From W11650 sp963545585 (lineage in GTDB: Bacteria; Bacillota; Clostridia; Lachnospirales; Vallitaleaceae), in contig CAUUKX010000019.1 in the NCBI GenBank assembly GCA_963545585.1, forward strand, positions 1 to 27,067: a stretch of 27,067 bases of DNA. The letters run 5' to 3'. How positions within the stretch are numbered: the stretch's first letter is position 1; the number at the start of each line of letters is the position of its first letter. A program made the translations under genes and the position numbers. The notes beneath the pieces are model-generated. The model was given only the letters and a program-made list of their open reading frames with translations. It made no database searches and was not told the origin of the DNA. This document shows positions 6,709 to 15,053 of this stretch, piece by piece.

Positions 6709-7908
6709 CTACTGTTTTGATTTTTCAATTTCCTGATGAAAAGCTTCTGTCAGCGCCGGAATCACCTTATGCAGGTCTCCGACAATGCCGTAATCGGCCA
6801 CTTCAAAAATCGGCGCATTTTCATCTTTGTTGACCGCAATAATCAGCCCAGCATTCTGCATACCGGCAATGTGCTGAATTGCTCCCGAAATACCGCATGC
6901 AAAGTAAACCTGCGGCTTAACTGTAGTTCCGGTTTGCCCAACCTGATAGGAATGATCAATCCAGCCAGCATCAACTGCTGCCCGGGAAGCGGCAATCGTT
7001 CCGCCAAGGACATCAGCCAGCTCTTTCAGCTTATCAAAACCTTCCTTGCTGCCCAGACCCATACCGCCGGAAACGATGATATCGGCATCCGTCAGTGAAA
7101 CCATCTCGGTGGCTGATTTGACAATCTTTAAAATCTTAGTGCGAACGTCATCTTCAGTAATCGACACTGTCAGCGGAACTACTTTCCCTGTCCGATCAGC
7201 ATCAAATGGCGCCTTGTTCATTACGCCCGGCCGAACCGTTGACATCTGCGGACGATGGTTCGGACAAACAATCGTCGCCATCAAATTACCGCCAAACGCC
7301 GGACGGGTTTGCTTAATCTTCTTATCTTCCGGGTCAATTTCCAGCTGCGTACAATCGGCAGTCAAACCGGTACCAGCTTTTACGGCCAGACATGGCCCCA
7401 AATCCCGGCCAATATGGGTTGCGCCCAGCAGCACAATTTCCGGCTTATATTCGGTAACTGCCTGATAAATCACCTCGGTATATGCGTCGGTTCGGTAATT
7501 TTCCAAAATCGGCGAATCAGCAACATAAACCTTATCCGCGCCATAGCCAATCAATTCTTTGGTCAAATCACTAATGCCGCTGCCGCACAGCACCGCACAC
7601 AACTCCGTTCCGATTTCATCAGCCAGACGGCGACCTTCACCCAAAAGCTCAATCGCCACTGACATCAGCTTGCCTGCTCTCTGCTCGGCAAAGACCCAAA
7701 CGCCGTGATAGAGCGATAAATCGGTACTGCTTTCCTTTTCTTCCCGAATGATGGCATCAAACGGGCATTTTTCAACACAAACACCGCAGGCCGTACAAGC
7801 CGAGCCGATTTCGGCCACTTTGCCGACCATCGTGATGGCATCAAACGGACATGCCTTTACACATATTTTACAGCCCCTGCACTTATCAGTAATAACTCTT
7901 ACAGCCAT
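6709..7908 (-). CDS. etfA: Electron-transfer flavoprotein alpha subunit with N-terminal 2[4Fe-4S] ferredoxin domain
   Basis: A 399-residue EtfA with an added ferredoxin module. Residues 1-60 carry two CxxCxxCxxxCP motifs (Cys10, 13, 16, 20 and Cys38, 41, 44, 48). The remainder is a standard ETF alpha chain, ending in the FAD domain with SGGMGLGS, AASRAAVDAGW, QVGQTG, CGISGAIQH and INKDE-type (VNKDENAPIF) motifs. The fused ferredoxin resembles CarE of the caffeyl-CoA reductase of Acetobacterium woodii, where the EtfAB/dehydrogenase complex performs electron bifurcation. The ATG follows AGGAGG. It lies 14 bp after etfB. I infer a soluble bifurcating complex with EtfB and the adjacent acyl-CoA dehydrogenase. 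Confidence 0.93.
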   Translation of the reverse strand: MAVRVITDKCRGCKICVKACPFDAITMVGKVAEIGSACTACGVCVEKCPFDAIIREEKESSTDLSLYHGVWVFAEQRAGKLMSVAIELLGEGRRLADEIGTELCAVLCGSGISDLTKELIGYGADKVYVADSPILENYRTDAYTEVIYQAVTEYKPEIVLLGATHIGRDLGPCLAVKAGTGLTADCTQLEIDPEDKKIKQTRPAFGGNLMATIVCPNHRPQMSTVRPGVMNKAPFDADRTGKVVPLTVSITEDDVRTKILKIVKSATEMVSLTDADIIVSGGMGLGSKEGFDKLKELADVLGGTIAASRAAVDAGWIDHSYQVGQTGTTVKPQVYFACGISGAIQHIAGMQNAGLIIAVNKDENAPIFEVADYGIVGDLHKVIPALTEAFHQEIEKSKQ

Positions 7909-7922
7909 GATAACCTCCTAAC

Positions 7923-8708
7923 CTAAATTATATGCTTTTCCTTAAACTTATTCACCAAATACTGCGCTGCCTCAGCTTCCGTTCCATTAACCATTTCTCC
8001 CTTGCCCTTAGCTGGCGGCGTAAAGGAACGGAACACTTGGGTCGGTGAAGCGTTTAAACCGCAGTCATTTGGATCCAGATTAACATCGCTGTGATTCCAA
8101 ATCGTGATTTCCTTTTCATAAGCGTCTACAATCCCGTTCACACTCATGAAGCGCGGAACGTTCAGTTCATTGACGGCGGTTAATAAGCAGGGCGTTGAAA
8201 CTTCAATTTCTTCATAACCGTCCTCCATCATTCTTTGAACGATGACTTTCCCGTTTTCCAGCTTAAAGCCCTGTACATAGGTAACCACCGGAATATTCAG
8301 GCGCTGTGCGACCTGCGGCCCAACCTGCGCAGTATCGCCGTCAATAGCCTGCCGACCGGCAAAAATGATATCATAATCACCGATTTTATTGATTCCGGCG
8401 GCAATAGTCGTAGAAGTAGCACAAGTATCAGCGCCGCCAAATGCGCGGTCACTCAACAAATAAGCATTGTCAGCTCCCATCGCCAAGCATTCCCGCAACA
8501 TATAGGTTGCCTGCGGCGGTCCCATGCTGACAACGTCAACCACCACATCTTCATAGGTATCCTTAATTTTTAAAGCTTCTTCCAGCGCATTAGCATCGTC
8601 CGGATTTAAAATACTGGGAACTCCTTCCCGGATTAACGTTCCCTTAACCGGATCAATCTTAACTTCATTCGTATCCGGAACCTGTTTTACACAAACTATT
8701 ATCTTCAC
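7923..8708 (-). CDS. etfB: Electron-transfer flavoprotein beta subunit, bifurcating type
   Basis: A 261-residue EtfB. It opens with MKIIVCVKQVPDTNEV and has NPDDANALEEAL and the segment GRQAIDGDTAQVGPQ, which is characteristic of NADH-oxidising, bifurcating ETFs that bind a second FAD in place of AMP. That class assignment rests on family knowledge. The start is GTG at 8708 with AAGGAG nine bases upstream; there is no better ATG. It is 18 bp from the acyl-CoA dehydrogenase gene and 14 bp from etfA, giving the acd-etfB-etfA order also seen in the butyryl-CoA dehydrogenase and had clusters. Confidence 0.93.
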   Translation of the reverse strand: MKIIVCVKQVPDTNEVKIDPVKGTLIREGVPSILNPDDANALEEALKIKDTYEDVVVDVVSMGPPQATYMLRECLAMGADNAYLLSDRAFGGADTCATSTTIAAGINKIGDYDIIFAGRQAIDGDTAQVGPQVAQRLNIPVVTYVQGFKLENGKVIVQRMMEDGYEEIEVSTPCLLTAVNELNVPRFMSVNGIVDAYEKEITIWNHSDVNLDPNDCGLNASPTQVFRSFTPPAKGKGEMVNGTEAEAAQYLVNKFKEKHII

Positions 8709-8726
8709 TGCCTTAAACTCCTTCCC

Positions 8727-9863
8727 TTATTTTAATAACTGACCGGAAATAACCATTTGCTGTACTTGGCTGGTGCCCTCATAAATCGTAAATACACGGC
8801 AGTCACGGTACATTCTTTCCACCTTATATTCCTTGATAAAGCCATAGCCGCCGTGAATCTGCACGGCCTTGGCACAAATCTCGTTACATGTTTCCGATGC
8901 AAAGAACTTAGCCATGGAAGCCTCTTTGGAAGCGGCCAGTCCCGCATCTTTCATCATCGCCGCCTGATAGGTCAGGAGTTTGGCTGCTTCAAGCTTCGTT
9001 GCCATCTCCGCCAGCATAAAGCTGATTGCCTGGAAATCAGCAATTCTTCTCTTAAACTGCTTTCTTTCTTTGGAATAACGAATCGCTTCTTCCAAAGCAC
9101 CACCGGCCACACCAATTGACTGGGCAGCCACGCCAATCCGTCCGACATCCAGCGTTTTCATGGCATTGACAAAGCCCTTGCCCTCTTCGCCTAAAAGGTT
9201 TTCGACCGGCACTTTAACGTCTTCCATAATAATATCGCTGGTTGCGCAGCCAATCACGCCCATTTTATGTTCCGGTTTGCCGCAGGAAACACCCGGCCAC
9301 TTCATATCGACAATAAAGGCACTGATGCCTCTGGTACCGGCAGCCGGATCGGTTTTGGCATAAACGATTGCATAATCTGCCAAAGGAGCCATAGTAATAA
9401 AAGTTTTCCGGCCGTTTAAGATATAGTAATCACCGTTTTTAACCGCCCGGGAAGTCATGCTGCCCGCATCAGAACCGGCACCTGGCTCGGTTAGGGCGAA
9501 ACATAGCTTTTTCTCACCGGTAATAATCGGTTTTAAATATTTTTCCTTTTGCTCATCCGTGCCCGACAGCAGCAAAGGGCCACCCGACAGGGAGTTGGGA
9601 GAAGATACATAAATACTGGCCACACCGCTGACCTTGGCGATTTGTTCCATAACTAAGACATACGCTAAAGTATCAGCTCCGGCACCGCCCAAAGCCTTCG
9701 GCACTTTAATACCGAAAAAGCCGGCTTTTGCCATTTTCTGATAAATTTCTTCCGGAAATACTTCGCTTTCTTCTACCTGGTCTAAAACCTCATTGGTCAG
9801 TTCCTTGGCCGCAAAGTCCGCAGCCAGCTGCTGAATTAGTTTATGTTTTTCCGATAAAAACAT
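8727..9863 (-). CDS. Acyl-CoA dehydrogenase acting as enoyl-CoA reductase
   Basis: A 378-residue FAD acyl-CoA dehydrogenase of the short-chain type. Visible are FALTEPGAGSD (flavin and substrate binding), NGRKTFIT, the KMG loop before CATSDIIMEDV, ERKQF, QIHGGYGF and the catalytic base Glu362 in IYEGTSQVQ near the C-terminus. Next to bifurcating EtfBA it probably runs in the reductive direction, converting the enoyl-CoA made by the dehydratase into the saturated acyl-CoA, as AcdB or CarC do. The ribosome site is AGAGGTG. It lies 35 bp after the ligase gene. Chain length and aromatic preference cannot be judged by eye. Confidence 0.92.
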   Translation of the reverse strand: MFLSEKHKLIQQLAADFAAKELTNEVLDQVEESEVFPEEIYQKMAKAGFFGIKVPKALGGAGADTLAYVLVMEQIAKVSGVASIYVSSPNSLSGGPLLLSGTDEQKEKYLKPIITGEKKLCFALTEPGAGSDAGSMTSRAVKNGDYYILNGRKTFITMAPLADYAIVYAKTDPAAGTRGISAFIVDMKWPGVSCGKPEHKMGVIGCATSDIIMEDVKVPVENLLGEEGKGFVNAMKTLDVGRIGVAAQSIGVAGGALEEAIRYSKERKQFKRRIADFQAISFMLAEMATKLEAAKLLTYQAAMMKDAGLAASKEASMAKFFASETCNEICAKAVQIHGGYGFIKEYKVERMYRDCRVFTIYEGTSQVQQMVISGQLLK

Positions 9864-9898
9864 TATGACACCTCTTTCTTAAAATTCCTATCTTTGCG

Positions 9899-11458
9899 TT
9901 AAACCGAAAGCTCCTTAACTTTCCTTAGTATAATTTTTAATAATTTTTTTTCATCAATTTTCCCGGATGCTAACCGCTCAATTTCATTCAAAAAGAAAAT
10001 ATATCGCGGGATTTTATAATCCGCCAAGTTCTGCTTTAATTCCGCAATAATCTCCTCTTTGGTTAAATCCTTGCGCAAGGCAACAATACAAGCGGCAATT
10101 TCCTCCTGCAAAACCGCAGCCGGCACTCCCATCACCTTGACCTGTTCGACGCCGTCAATTTTCCGGATATAGTATTCGATTTCTTCTGGCGAAATATTTT
10201 CCCCGCCTCGAATAATCAGATTCTTCCCACGCCCGGAAATATGCAGATAGCCGTGTTCATCCAAATAGCCAATATCACCAGTAATCAGCCAGCCATCCGG
10301 TGTAATTGCCTCTGCCGTTTCTTCCGGCATAGCATAATAGCCCTTCATCACATGATAGCCCTTGGTTTGAATCATCCCCCGTTCTCCGGCGGCACACAAT
10401 TGCCCAGTATCAACATCCACCAGCCGCAGCTGAATATGCTCAATCGGCCTGCCAACGGTTGTTGCCTTGGTTTTCAAATCGTCATCATAAGCCGCAATCG
10501 TGATACAGGGCGAAGATTCCGTCTGCCCGTAAGAGGGCTGCAAATGGAGATCCGGCCGAAACATCCGGCAAATATCATAGTAATCATTTTCAAAAATCGG
10601 CGAACCGGCAATCACACCCGAACAAACCGACGATAAATCATATTCCCTGTGCGCAGCATTATGCTTCATCGCTAAAAACATACTGGGGACGCCGTTTAAA
10701 ATCGTACAGCGGTGCTCCTGCAGCATACCGCAGACCTGAACGGTCCGGTAATGATCCAGCACGTAAAGCGGAAAACCCATTTCCAAGCCAGCCAAAATAC
10801 AAGCCGTTAAGCCAAAGCAATGAAAAAAGGGAACTGCTACACACATCCGGTCATCTGCCTGCCAGTGCATAGCTTCGGCAATTGCCCGAGCATTATTAAG
10901 CAAATTATAATGCGTCAGCATAACCGCTTTTGCTGCCTTGGTTGTACCGGAAGTAAACAGAAAACAGCAAACTTCATGTTCAGAAACATCCGCCGCCATT
11001 TCTACTGCCGAAGCAAGCATTTCTTTCCAGCCGTCTGTCCGCATTTTTCGGCTGCCAAGATAAGAACGGCGCATACAGATAAGGCCTAAACGCTTCATCA
11101 ACTCTTCAAAGCTGCGATGATAGCCTTCTCCATAATATAAATAATTCACTTCTGTTAATTCAATGTTACGCAGGATTTCATCATCACTCAGGGCAGTGTT
11201 AAGTAGTACCGGTTGAGCACCAAGCAGCTGCAAAGCAAAAAAATAAAAAATCCAAGCCTCACTGTTAATCGACAGCAAGCCTATCCGCTGCCCTTTTTTC
11301 ACGCCCTGCCGCCGTAATTCTTCAGCCAGTGCCAAAGAGATTTTTCCGGCTTGTGCCCAGCTGTATTCGTGCTCACCGAAATGATAGGCCAATGCCTGCG
11401 GCGTTTCTTTTATTCGCCGGTAAAAACACTCCTGAATAGTATAATTAATCAGATTCAT
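9899..11458 (-). CDS. AMP-forming acyl-CoA ligase (CaiC/CarB-like)
   Basis: A 519-residue ANL-family ligase from the chosen start. It activates a carboxylic acid with ATP and CoA. Visible are the phosphate loop TSGTTKAAKAVMLTH, YGQTESSP, the hinge region TGDIGYLDEHGYLHISGR, GGENISPEEIE and a C-terminal catalytic Lys in LASGKIDEKK. The phosphate loop departs from the usual TSGTTGxPKG, keeping the Lys but losing Gly, Pro and the last Gly. The start is uncertain: ATG 11458 gives MNLINYTIQECF and fits family length, while ATG 11476 is possible; neither has a strong ribosome site. In the caffeate system an equivalent ligase makes the first CoA thioester before a CoA-transferase takes over. I infer the same priming role here. 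Confidence 0.85.
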   Translation of the reverse strand: MNLINYTIQECFYRRIKETPQALAYHFGEHEYSWAQAGKISLALAEELRRQGVKKGQRIGLLSINSEAWIFYFFALQLLGAQPVLLNTALSDDEILRNIELTEVNYLYYGEGYHRSFEELMKRLGLICMRRSYLGSRKMRTDGWKEMLASAVEMAADVSEHEVCCFLFTSGTTKAAKAVMLTHYNLLNNARAIAEAMHWQADDRMCVAVPFFHCFGLTACILAGLEMGFPLYVLDHYRTVQVCGMLQEHRCTILNGVPSMFLAMKHNAAHREYDLSSVCSGVIAGSPIFENDYYDICRMFRPDLHLQPSYGQTESSPCITIAAYDDDLKTKATTVGRPIEHIQLRLVDVDTGQLCAAGERGMIQTKGYHVMKGYYAMPEETAEAITPDGWLITGDIGYLDEHGYLHISGRGKNLIIRGGENISPEEIEYYIRKIDGVEQVKVMGVPAAVLQEEIAACIVALRKDLTKEEIIAELKQNLADYKIPRYIFFLNEIERLASGKIDEKKLLKIILRKVKELSV

Positions 11459-11598
11459 CTCTTTTTGTTTTCCCATCCTAAAACACCACTTGAAAGCTCT
11501 GTAATCCAGTGTTGCTATACTATTAGCAGCCGAACCGCTCAAATGCACAATCTAAACAAATCCCGTCTCCGTGACCCAGAGCCAAAGTCAGACTGCCG

Positions 11599-11625
11599 TG
11601 CCGCCGAAGGAAACCTGCGGCGGCA
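11599..11625. other. GC-rich hairpin between dehydratase beta and ligase genes
   Basis: TGCCGCCG and CGGCGGCA form a perfect 8-bp stem. Within its loop AGG pairs with CCT around AAA, giving a long, nearly continuous hairpin with one A-G mismatch. There is no T-run in either direction, so it is unlikely to be a terminator. An RNA-processing or transcript-stabilising role within the operon is possible. It occupies the 188-bp gap between the two genes. Confidence 0.5.
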
Positions 11626-11646
11626 TGAGCCGGCAGCCCGGCATTT

Positions 11647-12771
11647 TTAGCGAATCATTTCGCTGAAAGTCTGCAAGGTCGTCTTGGTTTGCTCGTAATT
11701 GACCATCTGCCGGTCAATTTCGGTAATAACATTAGCGATATCAGCCTCATCCAAAGTATTTTTAATGCAGACATAATCAAACTCTTCCGGGTCGCAGAAC
11801 TTGGTCATCAGAACAATAACACCATCTGCCTTACGTTCCTTGGCCATATCCCGCAGCATATCCGCACGCTTGCGGTCTTTATCAAATAAAACGCTGCAGC
11901 AGCCCATATTGGCAAACTTATCCACCAACTTATCCAAAGCCGCAGCTCCGCTTACCGCATCCGTCCGGTACTGTCTCGATTCATGTGCGACATCATCACC
12001 TACAATCGTCATGTTATTATCATCAAAAATCGCCAGTAAGTTCGGGCTGTCGGCCAAAATACCGGTAGTGATGACTCTGACCTTGCCGGTTGATTTTTCC
12101 ATGCCTTCTAATTCCTTTAAGAATTCAGCCACTAACTTACTGTGTTCTTCTTTCAGCATAAAATGAGCGGACTTAAAAATATTGCGGCGCTCATAAGCCG
12201 TAATCTGATCATGGTCAGCTAAAGCTGCACTGAGTTCACGCATCAGCTGGTTATGCTCATTATAAATATCCAAGGATTTCTGCAAAGCAGTATCGTCAAA
12301 CTTACCGCCCAAATGCTTTTCAATATCGGCAATGACCCGTTCATAGGACGCCTTGGTAAACGCCCGGCCAACTTCATTTTCCCGGTTTTGGGGATAGGTC
12401 ATAGGAATAAATAAAATATCATCTTTAACCGCATATTTCCAGTTTTGCCCCAATGATTTAAGCGAGTCGCACAAAGACGGAATAACGATTGCTTTCAGAC
12501 CCTTATATGCCCCATGAATGCCCAGTTCCAGAATACTTTGCATAATCGAGCAAATAAAGGACGGATAATATGCCTTGGCATCCTTGATTTCAACATCCGC
12601 TCCCCATAAACCAAAGGGTACAAAACCCATAGAATGAATAATCTCTTCCGGCGTATAAACTGGCACTACGCCGATTGTCGGTTTCCCGGCCGCCATATAG
12701 TGATCCAGCTGTTTTCTCGGGGAATTGGCAATCTCTTCAAATTGGTTTAATAATTCTCTTAATCTGCTCAT
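11647..12771 (-). CDS. 2-hydroxyacyl-CoA dehydratase beta subunit (HadC-like)
   Basis: A 374-residue subunit of the radical 2-hydroxyacyl-CoA dehydratase, the usual length of HadC, FldC and LcdB. With the alpha subunit it removes water from (R)-2-hydroxyacyl-CoA through a ketyl radical. Features include GVVPVYTPEEIIHSMGFVP near the N-terminus, the cysteine motifs SFICSIMQ and IPSLCDSLKS, the segment DDVAHESRQYRTD, and a late MTKFCDPEEFDY. The first ATG overlaps the alpha-subunit stop codon as ATGA, so translation is probably coupled and subunits are made in equal amounts. Assignment to the family is firm; the substrate is not. Confidence 0.93.
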   Translation of the reverse strand: MSRLRELLNQFEEIANSPRKQLDHYMAAGKPTIGVVPVYTPEEIIHSMGFVPFGLWGADVEIKDAKAYYPSFICSIMQSILELGIHGAYKGLKAIVIPSLCDSLKSLGQNWKYAVKDDILFIPMTYPQNRENEVGRAFTKASYERVIADIEKHLGGKFDDTALQKSLDIYNEHNQLMRELSAALADHDQITAYERRNIFKSAHFMLKEEHSKLVAEFLKELEGMEKSTGKVRVITTGILADSPNLLAIFDDNNMTIVGDDVAHESRQYRTDAVSGAAALDKLVDKFANMGCCSVLFDKDRKRADMLRDMAKERKADGVIVLMTKFCDPEEFDYVCIKNTLDEADIANVITEIDRQMVNYEQTKTTLQTFSEMIR

Positions 12772-14021
12772 TTTACTGCCTCCCTTTTGTTTTCTTCCAT
12801 GATTTCATATAATCCCTGTACTCTGGTTTCATATTGGGCTTCCGAGAAGTTGCGGGGGTCAGCCTGATCACCGTCAAAAGATACAACCGGAATATCGGTC
12901 GCTTCTCCGATTTGACGGCTCATTTCATACATAAACGAGCTCCACAGCTTACAGGAACGGTTGGTATGAACCAGCATTCCTTCCGGCTGCGTTTTTTCCA
13001 CAATCCGAATCCGGTTATCCCGTGCTTTTTCCAAAGATACTGCATTCGGCACATTGCAGTAGCATTTAATCAATTCATCAAAGCTGTTGTAAATCAAGCC
13101 GAAAGCATCGGCGTAAATGGTTGCAACCATGTTGATACCGCGTGACTTTAAGCCCGTTGCCGTTGCCCGCAAATGCGGCCAGCAGGCAATGCCTTCAAAC
13201 ATAATCCGGTGCTTTTCTTCACCGCGGAAGGTACTGGTGCCGTTTTTCACATTTTCCTTATACTCTTCCACTAAGGTTTCAAATGCCTCGGCTGCTTCAA
13301 CCGTGCCGCGGGCACAAACGGCAACCGCCATGTGGTTAAGCAAATCAAAGCCGTTTAACGGTGATGGATGGTATTTGGTATAAGAAGTTGCCTCCAACCA
13401 TGCCCGGGAAGTTCGGTTGGAAATAGCCATGATTTCTTCAAACTTCTTATCGTCCCATTTTTTACCGGTAATTTCTTCTAATTGTTTAATTGCGTTTAGG
13501 AATTGCCCCTTGACATAGGCGACTTGTGCATCCGAAACTTCATAGTCTGGATTAAACGGAATGTCAATCAAAATCAGCGGAATATTTAATTCCTTAGAGA
13601 TACTCTCGTACCATTTGATCATACAATTACAGATATTATTGCAGCACAGCAAAAAGTCAGGCTGCGGCATATTTTGCTCCGGCGCATCCTTAACTTTGGT
13701 ATATGCTAAACTGATTCTGGCGTAAGCGCAAATATCGTTGGAATAGCCGTCACTTTCGGCAATGTCACACATTTTTTCGCCTGCGCCACGGGCAGCAATT
13801 GCCGCTGCCTGGTTTTCTGGGTAACAAACCTTAACTCCCAAGGTCTGAAAAATCTCCTGCGGGAAATTGCTGGCACACCAGCCAATCTTTTCTCCGCGAG
13901 CCTTGGCTTCCGCCACTTCACGATAATGATCCGCTACAACCTTCCCCAATTTATACTTGGAAGAGTTGACATCAATCGGTTTCTTTTCCGGTTTTACTTC
14001 TTTTTTCTCTTCTTCTGCCAT
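12768..14021 (-). CDS. 2-hydroxyacyl-CoA dehydratase alpha subunit (HadB-like)
   Basis: A 417-residue catalytic subunit. From memory of Clostridioides difficile HadB, the match is close in YPENQAA, CDIAES, CAYAR, PDFLLCCNNIC, NGFDLL, FRGEEKHRIM and GDQADPR, and clearly closer than to lactoyl-CoA dehydratase LcdA. HadB's cluster ligands Cys84, Cys117 and Cys346 correspond to Cys98, Cys131 and Cys357 here, and the active-site Ser37 to Ser51 in GWCASNFPQE. The protein starts with a Lys/Glu-rich extension of about 14 residues absent from HadB. AAGGAGG precedes the ATG with good spacing. It lies 193 bp after the activator gene and overlaps the beta gene by four bases. Confidence 0.93.
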   Translation of the reverse strand: MAEEEKKEVKPEKKPIDVNSSKYKLGKVVADHYREVAEAKARGEKIGWCASNFPQEIFQTLGVKVCYPENQAAAIAARGAGEKMCDIAESDGYSNDICAYARISLAYTKVKDAPEQNMPQPDFLLCCNNICNCMIKWYESISKELNIPLILIDIPFNPDYEVSDAQVAYVKGQFLNAIKQLEEITGKKWDDKKFEEIMAISNRTSRAWLEATSYTKYHPSPLNGFDLLNHMAVAVCARGTVEAAEAFETLVEEYKENVKNGTSTFRGEEKHRIMFEGIACWPHLRATATGLKSRGINMVATIYADAFGLIYNSFDELIKCYCNVPNAVSLEKARDNRIRIVEKTQPEGMLVHTNRSCKLWSSFMYEMSRQIGEATDIPVVSFDGDQADPRNFSEAQYETRVQGLYEIMEENKREAVK

Positions 14022-14214
14022 AATTTGCCTCCTTAATTAATCACGCTTTTTCCCCACGATGCTTTGAGCCTTCTGCAGCCATCCAAAAAAAGCCGCCTTT
14101 CGCCGCCGACAAAACAACATGCGCAAACGCTAACCCAAGCGAGTGCAGGAAAATAGCCATTGCCTACCAACCTGACTTTTCCATGTTCAAGCGAATTTAG
14201 AAAAGCCAAGCACC

Positions 14215-14982
14215 TTACTGTACACCTTCCAATGAGTAAAGAGCCGCTCCCAGCGCTCCCATGTACTGAGCATCCGGTGAGAATAAAATCTCCATTTCCA
14301 ACTTCTTACTCATGGCATCACGAACTCCCTGATTGCGAGCCACCCCGCCGCTCATACAAACCATTTCTTTGATGCCGACCCGTTTGGCCAGAGAAGCCAC
14401 TCGGTTGGCAACTGAAATACAAATTCCGGCAACGACATCTGCCCTTTCCTTGCCGGCCGCCAGCTGCGAAATAACCTCCGATTCCGCAAATACCGTACAG
14501 GTATTGGAAATATTAATCGGCTGCTGCGACTTAAAATATTCTGTCTGCAAATCACCAATCTGCAAATGCAGGATATTAGCCATCACATCCAAAAACCGCC
14601 CCGTACCGGCAGCACATTTGTCATTCATCACAAAATTAACCATCCGACCCTTGTCATTTAACAACAACACTTTCGCATCCTGACCGCCGATATCAATAAT
14701 CGTTTTAGTCTGCGGAAAAGTATGAAACACTCCCTTGGCATGGCAGCTTAATTCACTGATTTCCGCATCCGCTTTCTCAAACAATTTTCGGCCGTAGCCG
14801 GTTGAAGTAATCCGCACAATTTGCTCCCCCGGAATCTGCTCCAGTATCTTTTCATACACCTGATACGAACCGTCCGTGCCGATTCCGGCAACAACCATCT
14901 CTTTGGCTGCGATTTCTCTTTTTTCATTGATTACTACCACCTTGGAAGTGGTAGAACCGATATCGATTCCCAGATAATACAT
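14215..14982 (-). CDS. 2-hydroxyacyl-CoA dehydratase activator ATPase (HadI-like)
   Basis: A 255-residue ASKHA-fold ATPase that injects one high-energy electron into the dehydratase with ATP hydrolysis. Visible are the phosphate motif GIDIGSTTSK, IDIGGQDAK, and the two cysteines that in the homodimer hold one bridging [4Fe-4S] cluster: Cys123 in NDKCAAGTGRF and Cys162 in SNTCTVFAESEV. MSGGVARN is the second phosphate motif. I chose the ATG at 14982 because AGGAG lies just upstream and the protein then begins MYYLGIDIG; a longer frame reaching 15045 has no ribosome site. It is the first gene of the dehydratase block, the position seen in had and fld operons. The electron source is expected to be reduced ferredoxin or flavodoxin. 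Confidence 0.94.
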   Translation of the reverse strand: MYYLGIDIGSTTSKVVVINEKREIAAKEMVVAGIGTDGSYQVYEKILEQIPGEQIVRITSTGYGRKLFEKADAEISELSCHAKGVFHTFPQTKTIIDIGGQDAKVLLLNDKGRMVNFVMNDKCAAGTGRFLDVMANILHLQIGDLQTEYFKSQQPINISNTCTVFAESEVISQLAAGKERADVVAGICISVANRVASLAKRVGIKEMVCMSGGVARNQGVRDAMSKKLEMEILFSPDAQYMGALGAALYSLEGVQ

Positions 14983-15017
14983 TTTCTCTCCTAAACCGAA
15001 ACATCTGTCATACCTTA

Positions 15018-15053
15018 TAACCCCGTTAAAACGCTGTAACCCCATTAAAACGC
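15018..15053. repeat. Two 17-bp direct repeats ahead of the activator gene
   Basis: TAACCCCGTTAAAACGC (15018-15034) and TAACCCCATTAAAACGC (15037-15053) differ at one base and repeat with a 19-bp period, 36 to 71 bp upstream of the activator ATG. The near one-and-three-quarter-turn period would suit an activator or repressor binding twice. I could not place a convincing promoter around them. Confidence 0.5.

Noticed and set aside
14022..14214. Terminator or third copy of the dispersed element between activator and dehydratase alpha genes
   Set aside because: ACTTTTCCATGTTC near 14174 resembles one end of the element and CTTTTC/GAAAAG can pair, but the rest does not align and no T-run follows a stable stem.
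11647..14982. Lactoyl-CoA dehydratase (acrylate pathway) assignment
   Set aside because: The alpha subunit resembles HadB more than LcdA by eye, and the CoA-transferase is of type III rather than the propionate CoA-transferase of the acrylate pathway; a lactate substrate is not excluded.
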